From Argentina anserina (lineage: Eukaryota; Streptophyta; Magnoliopsida; Rosales; Rosaceae): DNA of 64,000 nucleotides. The notes beneath the pieces are model-generated. The model saw only the letters and a program-made list of their open reading frames with translations. It had not been told where the DNA came from and did no database searches. The position numbers were made by a program, and so were the translations under genes. Of this stretch, positions 23,166 to 34,412 are shown in pieces. Numbering within the stretch: the stretch's first letter is position 1; every line of letters starts with the position of its first letter. Location of the stretch: the NCBI RefSeq assembly GCF_933775445.1, contig NC_065874.1:25490501-25554500 (forward strand), given 5' to 3'.

Positions 23166-23604
23166 AAAATTTAAAAAACTCGCCTCAAGACTCGCCTGAG
23201 GCTTAAAAAACTTAAAGATACTTACATAACACCTCTATTTTTCGGTCTAGACACCGAGACTCACATTTTACGTTTTATGTTACGTTTTTTTACGCCTTTT
23301 ACGCATTTTACTACGCATTTGAAAATAATCTTTTTAAGTATATTTTTATATTTATTTATATAATGTGTTTAATTTGATGAAAACTATCTAAAACGTTTGG
23401 ATTATGAATTTCATTATATCTAAATGCAATAAATTGGTAAGTTCTTATGTATATTTGTTCTTTTTGTATGTGTATAATTATATATTTACACATTTAACTA
23501 CTAATTGTTTATAACATAAGGCTTACGCCTTATGCGCCTCAAGTTCTAAGGCTCAAGGATCTCAAGAAAATGCCTTATGATACGCCTTCACTTTTTAAAA
23601 CATT
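23166..23604. mobile_element. Mutator-like non-autonomous element, copy B, in the kiwellin pseudogene 5 promoter
   Basis: This is the inverted counterpart of 9093-9543, sharing the gaggcgagttttttaaa terminus and the central region. Flanks taaatatat and agaatatat match at 7 of 9 bases and may be an aged target duplication. Kiwellin upstream sequence resumes after it at 23605 and aligns with the uninterrupted upstream region of the intact gene. That region therefore serves as an empty site. Confidence 0.82.
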
Positions 23605-24109
23605 AGAATATATACATACAACTGTATTCATGATTAATTTGTGGCTTAGGTTTGCATGCCATTTGTGGAAAGTGTTGCCTAACGTTTTTAATGGGGTTGC
23701 TAAGTTTTGTATGTTGGCCGGCAGGTATATAACTAGTGGATCGATTGATCGTTTAATCGTTTACTCCACTCTGGATGTCCATCGCTAGTATATAGCGTTT
23801 GGCCGCATCACCTCTTTATTTATTTATTTTTGTTAATTTTGACATCTTAATTCTTTGATAGTGAATTGTAGTATTACGTTCCTTATTAATCTTTATTATT
23901 GTTTGGTATAGAATAGTCAATAGTAGCAAACATAATTTAAAGTAAAGATTAAAAGTGGAAATCTCGTGGACTAACTATTGGATATGTGAGCAAATTAATT
24001 AATTAATAACTTAACCTATTAGTTGAAATGTTTCTTGTAAGACTAATCTATCGACGAACTAAAAGGTCTGCGAGACAAATTAACTCTACTTGTGAGTATT
24101 TCTTGGCTG
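23605..24109. other. Upstream flank of kiwellin pseudogene 5 and spacer
   Basis: 23605-23730 aligns with the far promoter of the intact gene (for example gcttgca..catttgtgga and gttgctaa, reverse strand). 23800-24109 is AT-rich with nothing recognised. The LINE begins around 24110, but its exact 5' end is unclear. Confidence 0.5.
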
Positions 24110-24164
24110 ACGCCCTGTAGCACTAAGTAACTTTGTTCTCCGGAATTTCTTTTGAGTCGTAAAA

Positions 24165-25676
24165 GTGATGCATCCTAGGATTTCCACCGACGTAGCCATG
24201 TCGGCGATGAGCGCAGGTACAGCCGCGTGTCCATGGGCTTTCTTGTGTCCACTGGAGGAGGCTCCTCATCCTCAATATGTTCCCAAAGCAAAAACGTTTG
24301 CCTCTGTTCTCTCCAACTCAATTGAGTCTTCGGTCTCTCGAAACCAATTGCCTGCTCCGGTCAAATGCGAAGACATGACTTATGTCAAGATCAATGAAGC
24401 TCTCTACCAGGAGCAACTGAAAAGCTTCACAACCAATTTGATTGGTAGGTTGTTATTGCGTAAGGGTTCTATCCCAATGAAAACATATGTTCTCAAGGGT
24501 TTACTTGCCGATTTATGGAAGCCATCAGCGCCATGGCGTTTAGTTCCACTCGGGAAAGACTACTTTGATATTCACTTCGGCACTGAGGATGATTTACGCA
24601 GAGTTTCGGGGGTGGTACATGCACTCTGCCAGATTGTCTCTTTCGATTGTCGCAATAGAAACCTAATTTTGTCCCTGAGGATGTCCTTCCACAAACACAT
24701 GTCTAACTTTGGGTCAGGATGTATGGTTTGAGCCAAGATTACTGGCATCCTCGACATCTTATGGAGATTGCTCGTGGAGTGGGCACGCCCTTGCACTTGG
24801 ACAAGGCTACAAGGAGCGTGAGTTCGGTTACTATGCTCGTATGCTAGTAGATGTTGATCTTGCAAACGAACTGCCATCTTCGCTCATGGTCGAGCCTGAG
24901 GCACATTGTTTTCCTATTAAGATTGTTTATGAGAATATGTGCACTCATTGTGGTATGGCTGGACATATGGCCGATCGTTGTAGACAATTACAAGGTGATC
25001 CAAAGCCTCGTCATTCTGAGAAGCCGATTTCGAAACCGAAGGTCCGACAAGAATACAAAGTAAAAGAGAAAGTTTCAAATGATCAAAGTATAGAGACTCA
25101 GTCATCAGTTAGTCCAACTGAAATTAATGGTACGGTTCCATCACGTACAAAAACATGTACAGTGATAGCACAAGTTGATCAAGGGATGAATTTTGAGTCG
25201 AGAGACACTGATGAGGGAAGAACTATTGAAGACAATTGAGAGACATTGATGAAGGGAGAACTATTAAAGATGATAGAGCTTTGGTTCCAAGGCCATGTAC
25301 TCCTACTTCTAGTGAAAATCAATTTGTCATTCTAGCTCAGGAGGCTATTGTGGGGGCTGCTAATGAATTAATTGAGCAATTGGCATACCAAGTGTTCGAG
25401 GGGCCAAATGCTCAGACCCTTGATGTAGAGAACTCAATGGTGGCTACTAAGGAGGTTTTAGATGATGTTGAGGGCTCAATCCCCACCCCCTCAACGAGGA
25501 TAGAAGACAATGCAAATGTAGTTCGTGAGACGGAGGAATGTATGACTGTTGTTCTTTCTAGATCCCAGCAAAAGAAGCAAAAAAAGAAAATGCGTGAGAA
25601 TTTACTGCAAGAACAAGCTTTGGACAATTACCCTGCCCTTAGCAGTGTTCCCACCTCACGCCTCAACCTATTAAGA
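24165..25676 (+). pseudogene. LINE ORF1 (DUF4283-like, CCHC zinc knuckle)
   Basis: The first frame (24165-24731) includes YVKINEALYQEQL, LIGRLLLRKG and a WRLVPLGKDYFDIHF block, typical of the DUF4283 nucleic-acid-binding domain at the head of plant L1 ORF1. A frameshift near 24720 moves the reading into 24709-25239. There the zinc knuckle CTHCGMAGHMADRC lies at about 24939-24980, followed by a Lys-rich tail. A stop at 25237 precedes a last acidic and basic segment ending near 25679. The ORF1 protein would coat LINE RNA. Confidence 0.82.
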
Positions 25677-26380
25677 TAATTTTTTGGAATGCTCGGGGTA
25701 TGGGCAACGCCCCCACTCGTCGAGTCTTGAGTAGAATAGTTCGCAAATACAAACCTGCTATTATTGGTATTTTTGAAACTTTTATTAATTTAAGTTTACT
25801 TAAATCTTCCTTTTGGCATTCTTTAAAGATGTTTCTAGCAGCTGTGAATGACAGGGGGGACTAACCTCCAAATATCTGGCTCTTATGTGATCAAGCTATT
25901 CAACCTACTGTGTTACTAGCTACAGACCAGTAGCTCACAATTTCTTGCACTTTGGATAATGTTAATTGTATTTTGACTTGGGTTTATGCAAGAACTACAG
26001 TAACAGAGTGTCGTCGGCTTTGGAATGATATGCTTCATGTTAAAAGTACCTTTGTTCAGGGACCCTGGATAGTGTTCGGTGACTTTAATTGTGTCCTGAG
26101 TGCTCATGAAAACGAGGTGGAATTCTTCACAATGCCGTTACATGTTCAGACTTTCAGGACATGTCAACTAATTGTGAGTTGATTCATCTTCCTACTAAAG
26201 GATTGCCTTATACCTGGACGAATAGAAAGGGTGTTGGTGCAAGTGTTGAAATGAGGCTTGACCGGTGTCTTAACAATTTTTTTGGATGGATGTTTGGTGC
26301 AATTTGGAGTGCACTACTCTTCATGGTTTTTCCTCAGATCATTGTCCTCTTTTAGTGTCATTTTTAAAGCTTATACCTAA
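25660..26380 (+). pseudogene. LINE endonuclease remnant
   Basis: WNARGMGN at about 25686 is the N-terminal motif of the L1 endonuclease/exonuclease/phosphatase domain. VYARTTVTECRRLWNDM (about 25985) and FGDFNCVLSAHE (about 26079) follow. The late segment LPTKGLPYTWTNRKG is near 26190. Stops at 25863, 25932 and 26180 and frame changes break it. This domain normally nicks target DNA to prime reverse transcription. Confidence 0.8.
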
Positions 26381-26699
26381 CTAAAGATCACCATTTCGGT
26401 TCCATCGCATGTGGCTAGATCATCCAAGTTTTCTTTCTTTGGTGAAGGAGGTTTGGCAGGGTTCTCATTTCTCTGGTAATCCAATATTTGTTTTAGCTTC
26501 TAAGCTGCAGACTCTTAAATAGCGGATTCGGATTTGGAATAAAGCTAAGTTTGGAGATGTAAACATAATGGTGGAGAAGTCATTTGATGATTTTCATATA
26601 ATTTAGCGGGAAATTGTAGCTCGGGTCCTTCTGATGACTTGCTTTCTAGGGAGAGTGTTTCCAGTGCTCAAGTTCATGAGGCTCTTTTGCTTCAAGAGA

Positions 26700-28690
26700 A
26701 ATTTTAATGTGATAAATCAAGGATAAAATGTCTTACTGAAGGTGACCGAAACTCTTCTTTCTTCCATGCAATGTTTAAAGTTCGGCATCTTAAACAATCA
26801 TTATCAATTATGAGAGATGGAAACAGTATTATTGATGACCCAAAAAAAATTAGTGATCATGTCGTAAATTATTTCAATGCTTTTTCACATCAGATTCTTT
26901 TGTAAGAGACACTGGTCTAGTTTTTCAGGTAATTCCTAATCTCGTGACTACTGAGGATAATGCTTTGTTAACAGCCATTCCCACATCTGAGGAAATATTT
27001 CAGACTATGTGTTTCATGGATCATAATAGTTCTCCTGGTCCAGATGGTTTTGGTAGAAATTTTTTTTATGACGTGTTGGTCAGTTGTTGGTGCAGAGGTA
27101 GTCCAAGCTGTTCAGAGTTTTTTTCAGTACTGGATACATTCTCCCCCACTTAAATTCCAATTTAATGATCTTGATTCCTAAAGTCCCTGGAACAGACACC
27201 GTAACGCAGTTGCGTCCTATTGCTATGGCGAATTTTATTTTCAAGCTTATCACAAAGATTGTAGCTGATCGTTTGGGAAGTATTGCTACTCGGATTATTT
27301 CACCTAACCAAAGTGCTTTTGTTAGAGGCTGCACTATTGCAAACCCATTATATTGATTTCAGAATGCATTAACCTCCTGGATCGTAATTGTAAGGGCGGT
27401 AACATTGCAATTAAGTTTAATGTGCAAAATGCATTTGACATGCTTGATTGGGGTTTTGAAGTCTTTTGGTTTTTCAGATCCTTTTTGTGACTGGATTAAA
27501 GCAATTTTGGGGTTTGCACACTTATCAATTTTAGTTAATGGTGAGATGGAAGAGTTTTTTCTTTGTTTTCATGGTGTTTGTCAAGGAGATCATTTGTCAC
27601 CTATTCTGTTTTGTCTTGCGGAAGAGGTTTTAAGTAGAGGTCTCACTAAGGTGTGGCTGAGGATGAACTTATTCATTTACTATCAGCTCCTCTTAGTATT
27701 ACCCCACCCTCGCATGTTCTAGTTGCATATAACATTATGGTTTTTATGCGGAGTACCAAGATATCTTTGAAGAATCTAATAAAGTTTATGGAAGAATATG
27801 GCTTAAATTCAGGGCAAAGAGTCAATAAATCTAAATCACTTGTGTTTCTTGGGAAATATGCTCACCGTAGACACTTTGTTATCCGGAAAATTTTGGGTGT
27901 CAAGCAGGGGCCTCTTCCATTCACATATCTTGGGGTTTCGATTTTCCAGGAACGTCCCAAGATGGTGTATTTTCAGGCCATTGCATATAGAATGAGATGC
28001 AAGTTGTCCTCTTGGAAAGGTTCTCTGTTGTCGCAAGCGGGTAGGCTACAACTTATTCAGTCAATGATTCAAGGCATTTTGGTTTATAGTTTTCAGATTT
28101 ATAAGTGGTCGGCTGGTTTACTTCATGACCTTTAATCTTGGATTAGGAATTTTTTTTGGACTGGAAACCCTTTGAAAATAGGCATGCTTCTTGTTGCTTG
28201 GCGTCACTGTTATAAACCCAAAGAGGAAGGAGGTTTGGAGTTACGTGATCTATTTGAGGCTAATCGTGCTCTTCTAATAAAGAGATGTTGGGAGATGCTC
28301 TCATCTTCCTCTCTACCCTATATTTTACTTAGAGCTCGTTTTTTGAAAGATGATTTCCAACCTATAAAGTCTGGTTGAGTCTCAAAAAAGTTTAGCCAAT
28401 GTTTTTAAATTCTTTGCATTGGAGTGTTGGTGATGGCAAGAGGATTCCATTTTAGCAAGATAATTGGTTGGGTGAGCCTCTTACTACTAGTGTTGGAGTA
28501 AGTAGCTCTATTCCACTTCATGCTAAGGTGAATGATGTTATTGTTGATTCTCATTGGGTTCTCCCAATATATTTTATTTCTTCATTCCCTCAAGCAGTAG
28601 AAAAAATTGAGCGCATTGCTCTGCCTAATGCAGACACATCTGACTCTCTTTTATGGCCACACTCCTCCTCAAGAATTCTGACAGCAAAAG
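26700..28690 (+). pseudogene. LINE reverse transcriptase with mutated active site
   Basis: Recognisable blocks in order are SSPGPDGF near 27029, the LIPKVPGTDTVTQLRPIA block at 27168, ISPNQSAFVRG near 27299, FHGVCQGDHLSPILF near 27565, and the primer-grip region SGQRVNKSKS and TYLGVSIF up to 28000. The place of the catalytic ADD reads A-Y-N at 27725-27733, so both aspartates are gone. At least six frame breaks occur. The later part, to 28690, matches the zf-RVT upstream region of plant L1 elements. Confidence 0.85.
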
Positions 28691-29411
28691 ATTGAGGTAA
28701 AGTGATCTGGAATAAAGCAATTCAACCCCGCAAAACTCTTGTTGTTTAGAAGGCTCTTCATGGGCATTTACTAACTAATGAGGTTTTTTACTTCCATCTC
28801 GTTGCTCTTTTTGCGAAAGTCATGCAGAATCGGGTACACATCTTCTTTTGTATTGTTATGAAATTGTGGCCTTATGGAAATTGGTTTGCCTTCTATTTTC
28901 TCATTCATTCTCGCATTGGGGTACCCTTGATGAAGTGTTTAATGGTGTTGGTGTTTCAGCGTTCCCAAAACCTAAATGTCAACTTTGGTTTCTAATCTCC
29001 TGCTCTAATTTGGTTTATTTGGATCACTAGGAATCTGATGCGTTTCGAAGGTAAGATTTTTAATGTGTTGGAAGCTCAACGTCATCTTTTGAAATTATTC
29101 AGAGAGTCTGCTCTGCATTCTTTTCATCCTTACAAGAAACATCATGATATGTCTATTTTCTCTATTCTTGGTATCTCACAACTGTCTGCCAATGCTACCA
29201 GCTTCATCTCGTCCTTTAATTAAGGGTTTCTTGGCTGAGGGCTTGTTATTTGCTATGAGTTTTTATATCTATGCTTTTGCATTTGTGGGTGTACACATGC
29301 CGGATTGACCTTTTGTTTATCCTCTTTGTTGGAGTTTATCAGACATAGGAGATCAAGTTCTTTTGTCCAGCTCCTTTGTTAAATAAATAAATAAAAGTTT
29401 TGCAAAAAAAA

Positions 29412-30013
29412 AGTCAAATTTTGAAACTTGACAGGAGATATGAATAAGATGACGGGTTTATGATCGATCACTCAATCCCTCGAACTCTATAACCATGAGA
29501 AGTTTTTAACATCGCTTCTGGCAAAATCTTTAATTTACTTGATTATATATTCCATATATATACCCTAATTTTACTTGATTACTTCGTCCATGGCTGGCTA
29601 CATTTCAGTGATCTGCCCACTCAACGTACTTTACACAAAACGTTGGCTGTAGTACGGCAAACCACTGAAGCTTGTGTACGTCGTGTGACCAGTGGTGTTG
29701 TGCTTGTTGCTTGGTGGTCTTCATTACCAATAAATGTTTTTACAGGAAGCTCCTTGTTTGTTCTTGCATGTTATTTTTCCTTGCATGCAATTTCAATTTA
29801 CACAGCGATGATGGAGAGTTATTTGGCCTCTGGCATTCAGATTTTATCAGGAATCATTTGGTCGCGAGCATTAGCTACCTCAGTACCTAGGCGGCCTAAC
29901 CTCAGTGTTGAAGTGAAGATTTTGACAATAAATTTAGGGTTTTTTGTTTATGAGCGTGTCTACTGAGTCTTTGGGCCTAGGACTCGTGTCTTTTCTAACT
30001 TCTCAGTGTTGCG
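29412..30013. other. Unassigned 600 bases between the LINE and the next retroelement
   Basis: One open frame of 107 codons (29643-29966, +) has no domain that I recognise and an unremarkable composition. A late ttgacaataaatttag and a gcttcatgtg block precede the next element. Nothing else was seen. Confidence 0.35.
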
Positions 30014-30035
30014 TTTGTAATATGTGCTTCATGTG

Positions 30036-31030
30036 TTTTTTTTAATCAATAACGCTCAAATATATGGTATGGTACACCATGAATACCCTTTTGTTTGTTT
30101 TCTAAGGCAATGTAATTGAGAGTGCACCAACAAGCTAAGAAATTACAAAAACCTAGAAAAACTAAAAATCACCAATTTCTTAACAAGTTTTATGATGAAA
30201 TCCGCTGTAATTCGCTCAATCGTAACTAGAACCAAAGCCTTTGTCAATATTAGCTAACTTATTTCTGAAACAAGAAACCTGAATTTAGGTCTCCAAACAA
30301 AAAATAATATGGAGTCCAAATCGGCCAAACCCAACCTTCAGGGTCCATATCCTAACCCAACAACCTAAGCCCTTGGGCCCCCACAGAGATCTAGCCCAAG
30401 TAGCAATACTCAGGACACCCAAAGATCTGGGCACCCAAGAATTGCCGACTAGAGCCACACCGTCCTCCACCGTAGCACCACTCTAGCAAACAACCAACCA
30501 CTCGCCCCGTTCCCCAATCCTGAACAAACGCCACCAGCCCACATCCAACGTCGTTCGGAACATCCTTGCCAAGCCAAGAATCCGGCGTTGACATCCATCC
30601 TTGCACCGATCTAACTATTGGTACAAATGCCCAGCCTTCGACAACCTTCTTCCCGAAAAAACCTTCTTTTGAGATCCACGCTGCCAACCAAGAACCGAGA
30701 TCCCAAATCCTTCTTGTGAAGGATCGATGACCCCTCATGTCGTTCGACCTCCTTGAAACCCTTGTCCTCCAAATCTGAGAGAGAAGCAGAATAGGGGAAA
30801 GAGGGAAACACGAGCCACTGCCGTGAGAAAGATGGACCACGTCGTAGAGGCACTAGCCAGAAAAGGAGAAACCAAGGGTGTCTCCGCCTTTGAGGGCACG
30901 ACACTAGAGGAAGTGTCGCTGAGATTCTCCAACGAAGATGGAGAAAATTGAAATGTTGGCCACTAAACGATGTTGCTCTTGCAAACCCTAGTAGAGAGGG
31001 TTTTGCCATAAATCTACAATAAAAAAAATT
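30036..31030 (-). mobile_element. Short poly(A) retroelement or retropseudogene, minus strand
   Basis: On the minus strand the segment ends with about eight A residues (tttttttt at 30036-30043 on the plus strand). Outside it, tttgtaatatgtgcttcatgtg (30014-30035, two bases over the motif shown here as atgtgcttcatgtg) reappears past the CACTA element as ataatgtgcttcgtgtg at 35318-35334. That pair fits a non-LTR target duplication. Two overlapping minus frames (30391-30840 and 30611-31060) begin ATGGCAAAACCC but match no family I know. It could be a 5' piece of a LINE or a processed transcript. Confidence 0.45.
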
Positions 31031-31379
31031 CACTACTAGAATTGTGTTAATAGACATCACGTCATTTCAATCGGTTAGAAAAACGCATCATGTTAATTTG
31101 TTTAACATCAGTTTTCAAATAACCGATATCTCTTATAAATATTCATCACTTTCTCTTTTGGACGATGTTAATCGGTTTCATCAAAAAAAAATTTAAAGGG
31201 TGTGAAATAGATTAAATGTAAAAATCAAAAGCGGGATACCAATAATTTAATTCCCTCCCCCCAAACTTAAACAAACATCCTCACCCAATTTAATTCTCTC
31301 CCAACAGTTACCAAAATTTTCAATTCCCTAAACCTAATTGTCTAATTCCCTCCCACACTGGCATATTTTCCCTCAATTC

Positions 31380-31740
31380 TATTTTCCTCACTCTAAAAAC
31401 TCCCAGCTCCCAGTTCACTTGAACCCGAAAACCCAAACCCAACGAACACAACTCCCTCAGTCGGAAGCGACTGTATCTCCGATCTCCGATCCCTGATCCC
31501 AGCGGCGAGCTTCCTCCACTTGCACGACCATTCTCGTCTCCTCTGTTTCCCCGACGCCGATATCAAGCTTTGATTAATTCAATATCGCATTTCTGGGTTT
31601 CCTGTTCTTCATTGTTTGTGGCGACTCCTCGATGCCGGCGATGCTTCTGGCTCGCGTTAGAAGAGGGATTTCTAATTATGGAATCCATCAAGAAGCTCCC
31701 TGCTATTTGGGATTCTGAAGGTAAAATTGAATTTGGAATT
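31380..31740 (+). pseudogene. Captured 5' gene end in CACTA: leader and first exon-like piece
   Basis: A CT-rich leader (31380-31670) is followed by ATGGAATCCATCAAG at 31678 and a short frame reading MESIKKLPAIWDSEG. It is then followed by a possible splice donor (ggtaaaatt, 31720). The layout looks like a genuine gene start taken up by the transposon. I do not recognise the protein, and it does not match the PELOTA start I know. It may come from a second gene. Confidence 0.35.
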
Positions 31741-32570
31741 TAATTACAATTGCAGCATGTGTTTTTTAAGGTTTACAATTGAGTTATGTAACAAATTACA
31801 AACGAAGAGATAGACCTGTAAGTGGAAGCAGAGAGTGGATTCTACCTCATTAGTTGTCGGAGGAGAGCTTTCTTCTTTGGGGCCTTCTGTATTTGATCAA
31901 GGTAATTTGGAATTTCTGAGCATTGTTTCATGTGGCTAGACCTGTAAGTGGTTGCCTATAATTATATGGCCATGGTTGTATCATGATTGAGAAGTAATTA
32001 TGGAAAGGTTGATTATTATGGATTTGGAATGAATTGATGGCAGACATTGAGGTTAGCTTTGATTTCAGAATTGGTTGTCTGTTTATTCGATTTCAGTGAT
32101 TAGTTATAAGAAATTTGGATTGGTGCTTTTGAGTATTTGGAATTAGGAGTTGGTTTAAGCAGTAGTATTGTTGGTATAACTGTATAAGTAGGCCTTGAAC
32201 TAGTTCTTTGAAAATGCGTTACATGTGATTTTGGTTTGAGTCTATACTGAAGCTCCCTGAGATTTCAAAAGATAGTTTGTATATATCTAATCTAACATCT
32301 GTCTATATGCTATTGGCTTTCTTGAAGTATGTATGTTGATTTCAGTGTTATTCGCTGCGCTATGATTGCAAGTCCAGGTTTTACAAAGGTTGCATATGAG
32401 ACTGCAAAGCTCACTGATTTTATTGAATATTAAGATTACTCATTGAAGCTTCATATATATAAGTGGACTTCATTAGTGCTACATTTAAAGCTTTCTAGAA
32501 TTAGCAACTTGTCAAAAAATTTAAATGGTTTTAAGTAATCATTTCATTCATATGTCATTGTAATGCTTAT

Positions 32571-33350
32571 GTGCTACAGAATCTGTTTCATTGTCACTTA
32601 TTGTTGGAAGCAGAGAGAAAACAGCTGAGGCCTATCATTGAGAACAAATCACGAATAATTCTTGTGCATACAACCTCGGGTTACAAGTATGGTCATGCTT
32701 TATTTCCTTTGGTTTATGACAGTTTTAAAACATTAACTATCATAACTTTGCACCAATTGACAACTGACAAGCTTGTTACTGGTTTCATCTCTCAATTTTC
32801 AATTTGCATTTATTTCAACTTTCGTATGGGCTAAGTAAACTGAGGATCTCAGTGATGAGCTTAGCTACATCATGTTCTTAACTTTGCTATGGATATGTAA
32901 ATAAAGCTCTGCTATTTCATTTTCCCAGTGCATGTGATACTTATTTGCTCAGTACTATAGGCATCCTATCTCCTAAGTTCCACTATTTATCAGATTCTTT
33001 TTAATGTGTATTCACTTGCAACCGCAGGCATAGTTTGAGGGAGGTTCTGGATGCTCCATATGTTATGAATATGATAAAAGATACTAAAGCAGCACAAGAG
33101 GTACAACACTGCCAATCTTGGTCAATGTATGCAATGCGTTTCCAGTTCATTAGTAACACAAAGAAAGTAAATAGAAATCTGTCTCCTCTTTTATTTGAAA
33201 AAGAAAAAAGCTCAACTCTAGCAGTGAATCTTGTGTTATCTTACATTAAAGCAATTATGGAGCAAGACCCTGCAATAACATTATTTATTGGTCTTTCAAT
33301 TTCAGGTCCGGGCTCTCCAAGATTTCTTCAGTATGCTTTCAAATGTCAGG
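32571..33350 (+). pseudogene. Captured PELOTA exons with introns
   Basis: Three exon-like pieces match plant PELOTA, the eRF1-related no-go decay factor. The first, at about 32578-32683, reads [13 protein letters not shown] then [17 protein letters not shown] and stops at a GT donor. The second, 33029-33101, begins after an AG and reads HSLREVLDAPYVMNMIKD then TKAAQE, again followed by GT. The third, from 33307 after an AG, reads VRALQDFFSMLSN. The exon phases join correctly: aa plus g rebuilds the Lys codon between the first two. Introns are retained, so capture was at DNA level. Flanking parts of PELOTA are missing. Confidence 0.75.
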
Positions 33351-33904
33351 TTCTAAATTGAAATGCTATTATTTTATTTGAGGTTATAGTTGAATGCCAA
33401 CTGACAAGACATATTTGTGGTTGAACAAGGTACTTGGAATAAGGAGCTGAGAAAGCACCCAAAAGATTACAACAGTTTGAAAACTTTATACCTATTTATA
33501 CAACTTCTTTCCTGTGCTTTCTTTCGGTGAAATGTTATTGTACTTCTTTGGTTCTCTTTCAGGTCTTCAGTAACTAGACCACCATGTAGAATACTGCTTT
33601 AGTAAACATGCACACTTGAGGTAACTCATACATGGATACAATCAAGCTTTTTCGATTTTGTTCACACACCTGCATGTTCATAGCGGTAATGCTACTCATG
33701 AGTTAACAAAATGGTATGCCCTCTTTGCCTCCTTTACCGTATTCATTATCAACTGACTGGGACTTGTCCAAATAGCTCTTGTTATGGCTGAAGTCGTGTG
33801 TATTTGAAGAGCTGTAACATTAAGCATTTTGTTCATGGATAGAAATGCTGATGTGGTGAACTTAGTGAAGGATTCAGTATGTCAAAAAATAACTGCATTC
33901 TTTA

Positions 33905-34006
33905 TATTTTCAGTGGGCTACAGCAAGGAATCACAAATCGTATACCCAAGAAGAGCTTGATGAGGTTCAGATTGAAGTTGCTGACTATTTTCAGACTTTT
34001 CTATAG
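33905..34006 (+). pseudogene. Exon-like fragment of unknown gene in CACTA
   Basis: After a cag acceptor-like site the frame reads WATARNHKSYTQEELDEV, then QIEVADYFQTFL and a stop. It looks like real coding sequence but I do not recognise its source. It directly precedes the TA repeat and the nested inverted-repeat element. Confidence 0.3.
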
Positions 34007-34007
34007 G

Positions 34008-34013
<6 letters not shown>

Positions 34014-34036
<23 letters not shown>
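34014..34036. repeat. (TA)n microsatellite
   Basis: About eleven TA dinucleotides precede the nested inverted-repeat element. A short tatatat also follows it at 34410. Insertion of the element into a TA run would explain both. Confidence 0.85.
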
Positions 34037-34037
<1 letters not shown>

Positions 34038-34038
<1 letters not shown>

Positions 34039-34412
34039 CATAAATTTTCAGATGCGGACGTCCGGACAGTCTGCACCGTGCAAATTCGGCGATTCTGGCC
34101 ACGGCGACGCAACGACGGCGCCGACCAGCAAAGCCGCACTCTCCTCCTCTCGACGCTCTTGTATGTGTCGGGCGGAGCTGTAGCGCCGGCTTACGGCGGC
34201 CGGAATCTTGAAATCTCCGCACGGTGCCCAAAAACTTTGAATTTTGAGATTACGGCCGACGTTGTAGCTTTAGCCGGCACAGATAGGAGCACCGAGAGGA
34301 GGGGAGTGTGGCTGTGCAGGTCGGCGCCGTTGGTGCGCGTCACCAGTGGCCGGAATCGACGAATCCAGAAGGTGCGGACCGTCCGGACGTTTGTAGCAAA
34401 GACGGACTGTAT
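34038..34412. mobile_element. Inverted-repeat (foldback) element in CACTA
   Basis: The first about 120 bases (from gcggacgtccggaca) match the reverse complement of the last about 120 bases (from acgtccggacggtccgcacc), with blocks such as ggcgccgacc and ctcctctcg kept in both arms. The arms are GC-rich, unlike the AT-rich CACTA around them. TA-rich sequence borders both sides. It has the form of a MITE or foldback element. The ORFs at 34078-34431 and 34001-34231 translate the arms and are not genes. Confidence 0.75.

Larger units (their letters stand above)
24110..29411 (+). mobile_element. L1-type LINE, full-length order but inactive
   Basis: ORF1 with a DUF4283-like domain and CCHC knuckle, then endonuclease, reverse transcriptase and a C-terminal zf-RVT-like region follow in plant L1 order. 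A poly(A) run (aaaaaaaaa, about 29403-29411) closes the 3' end after several taaa repeats. All parts carry stops and frameshifts, and the reverse transcriptase active site is mutated. The target duplication was not identified. Confidence 0.85.

Noticed and set aside
29643..29966. 107-codon ORF after the LINE as a host gene
   Set aside because: No domain or homologue was recognised and no gene context supports it. Left as unassigned sequence.
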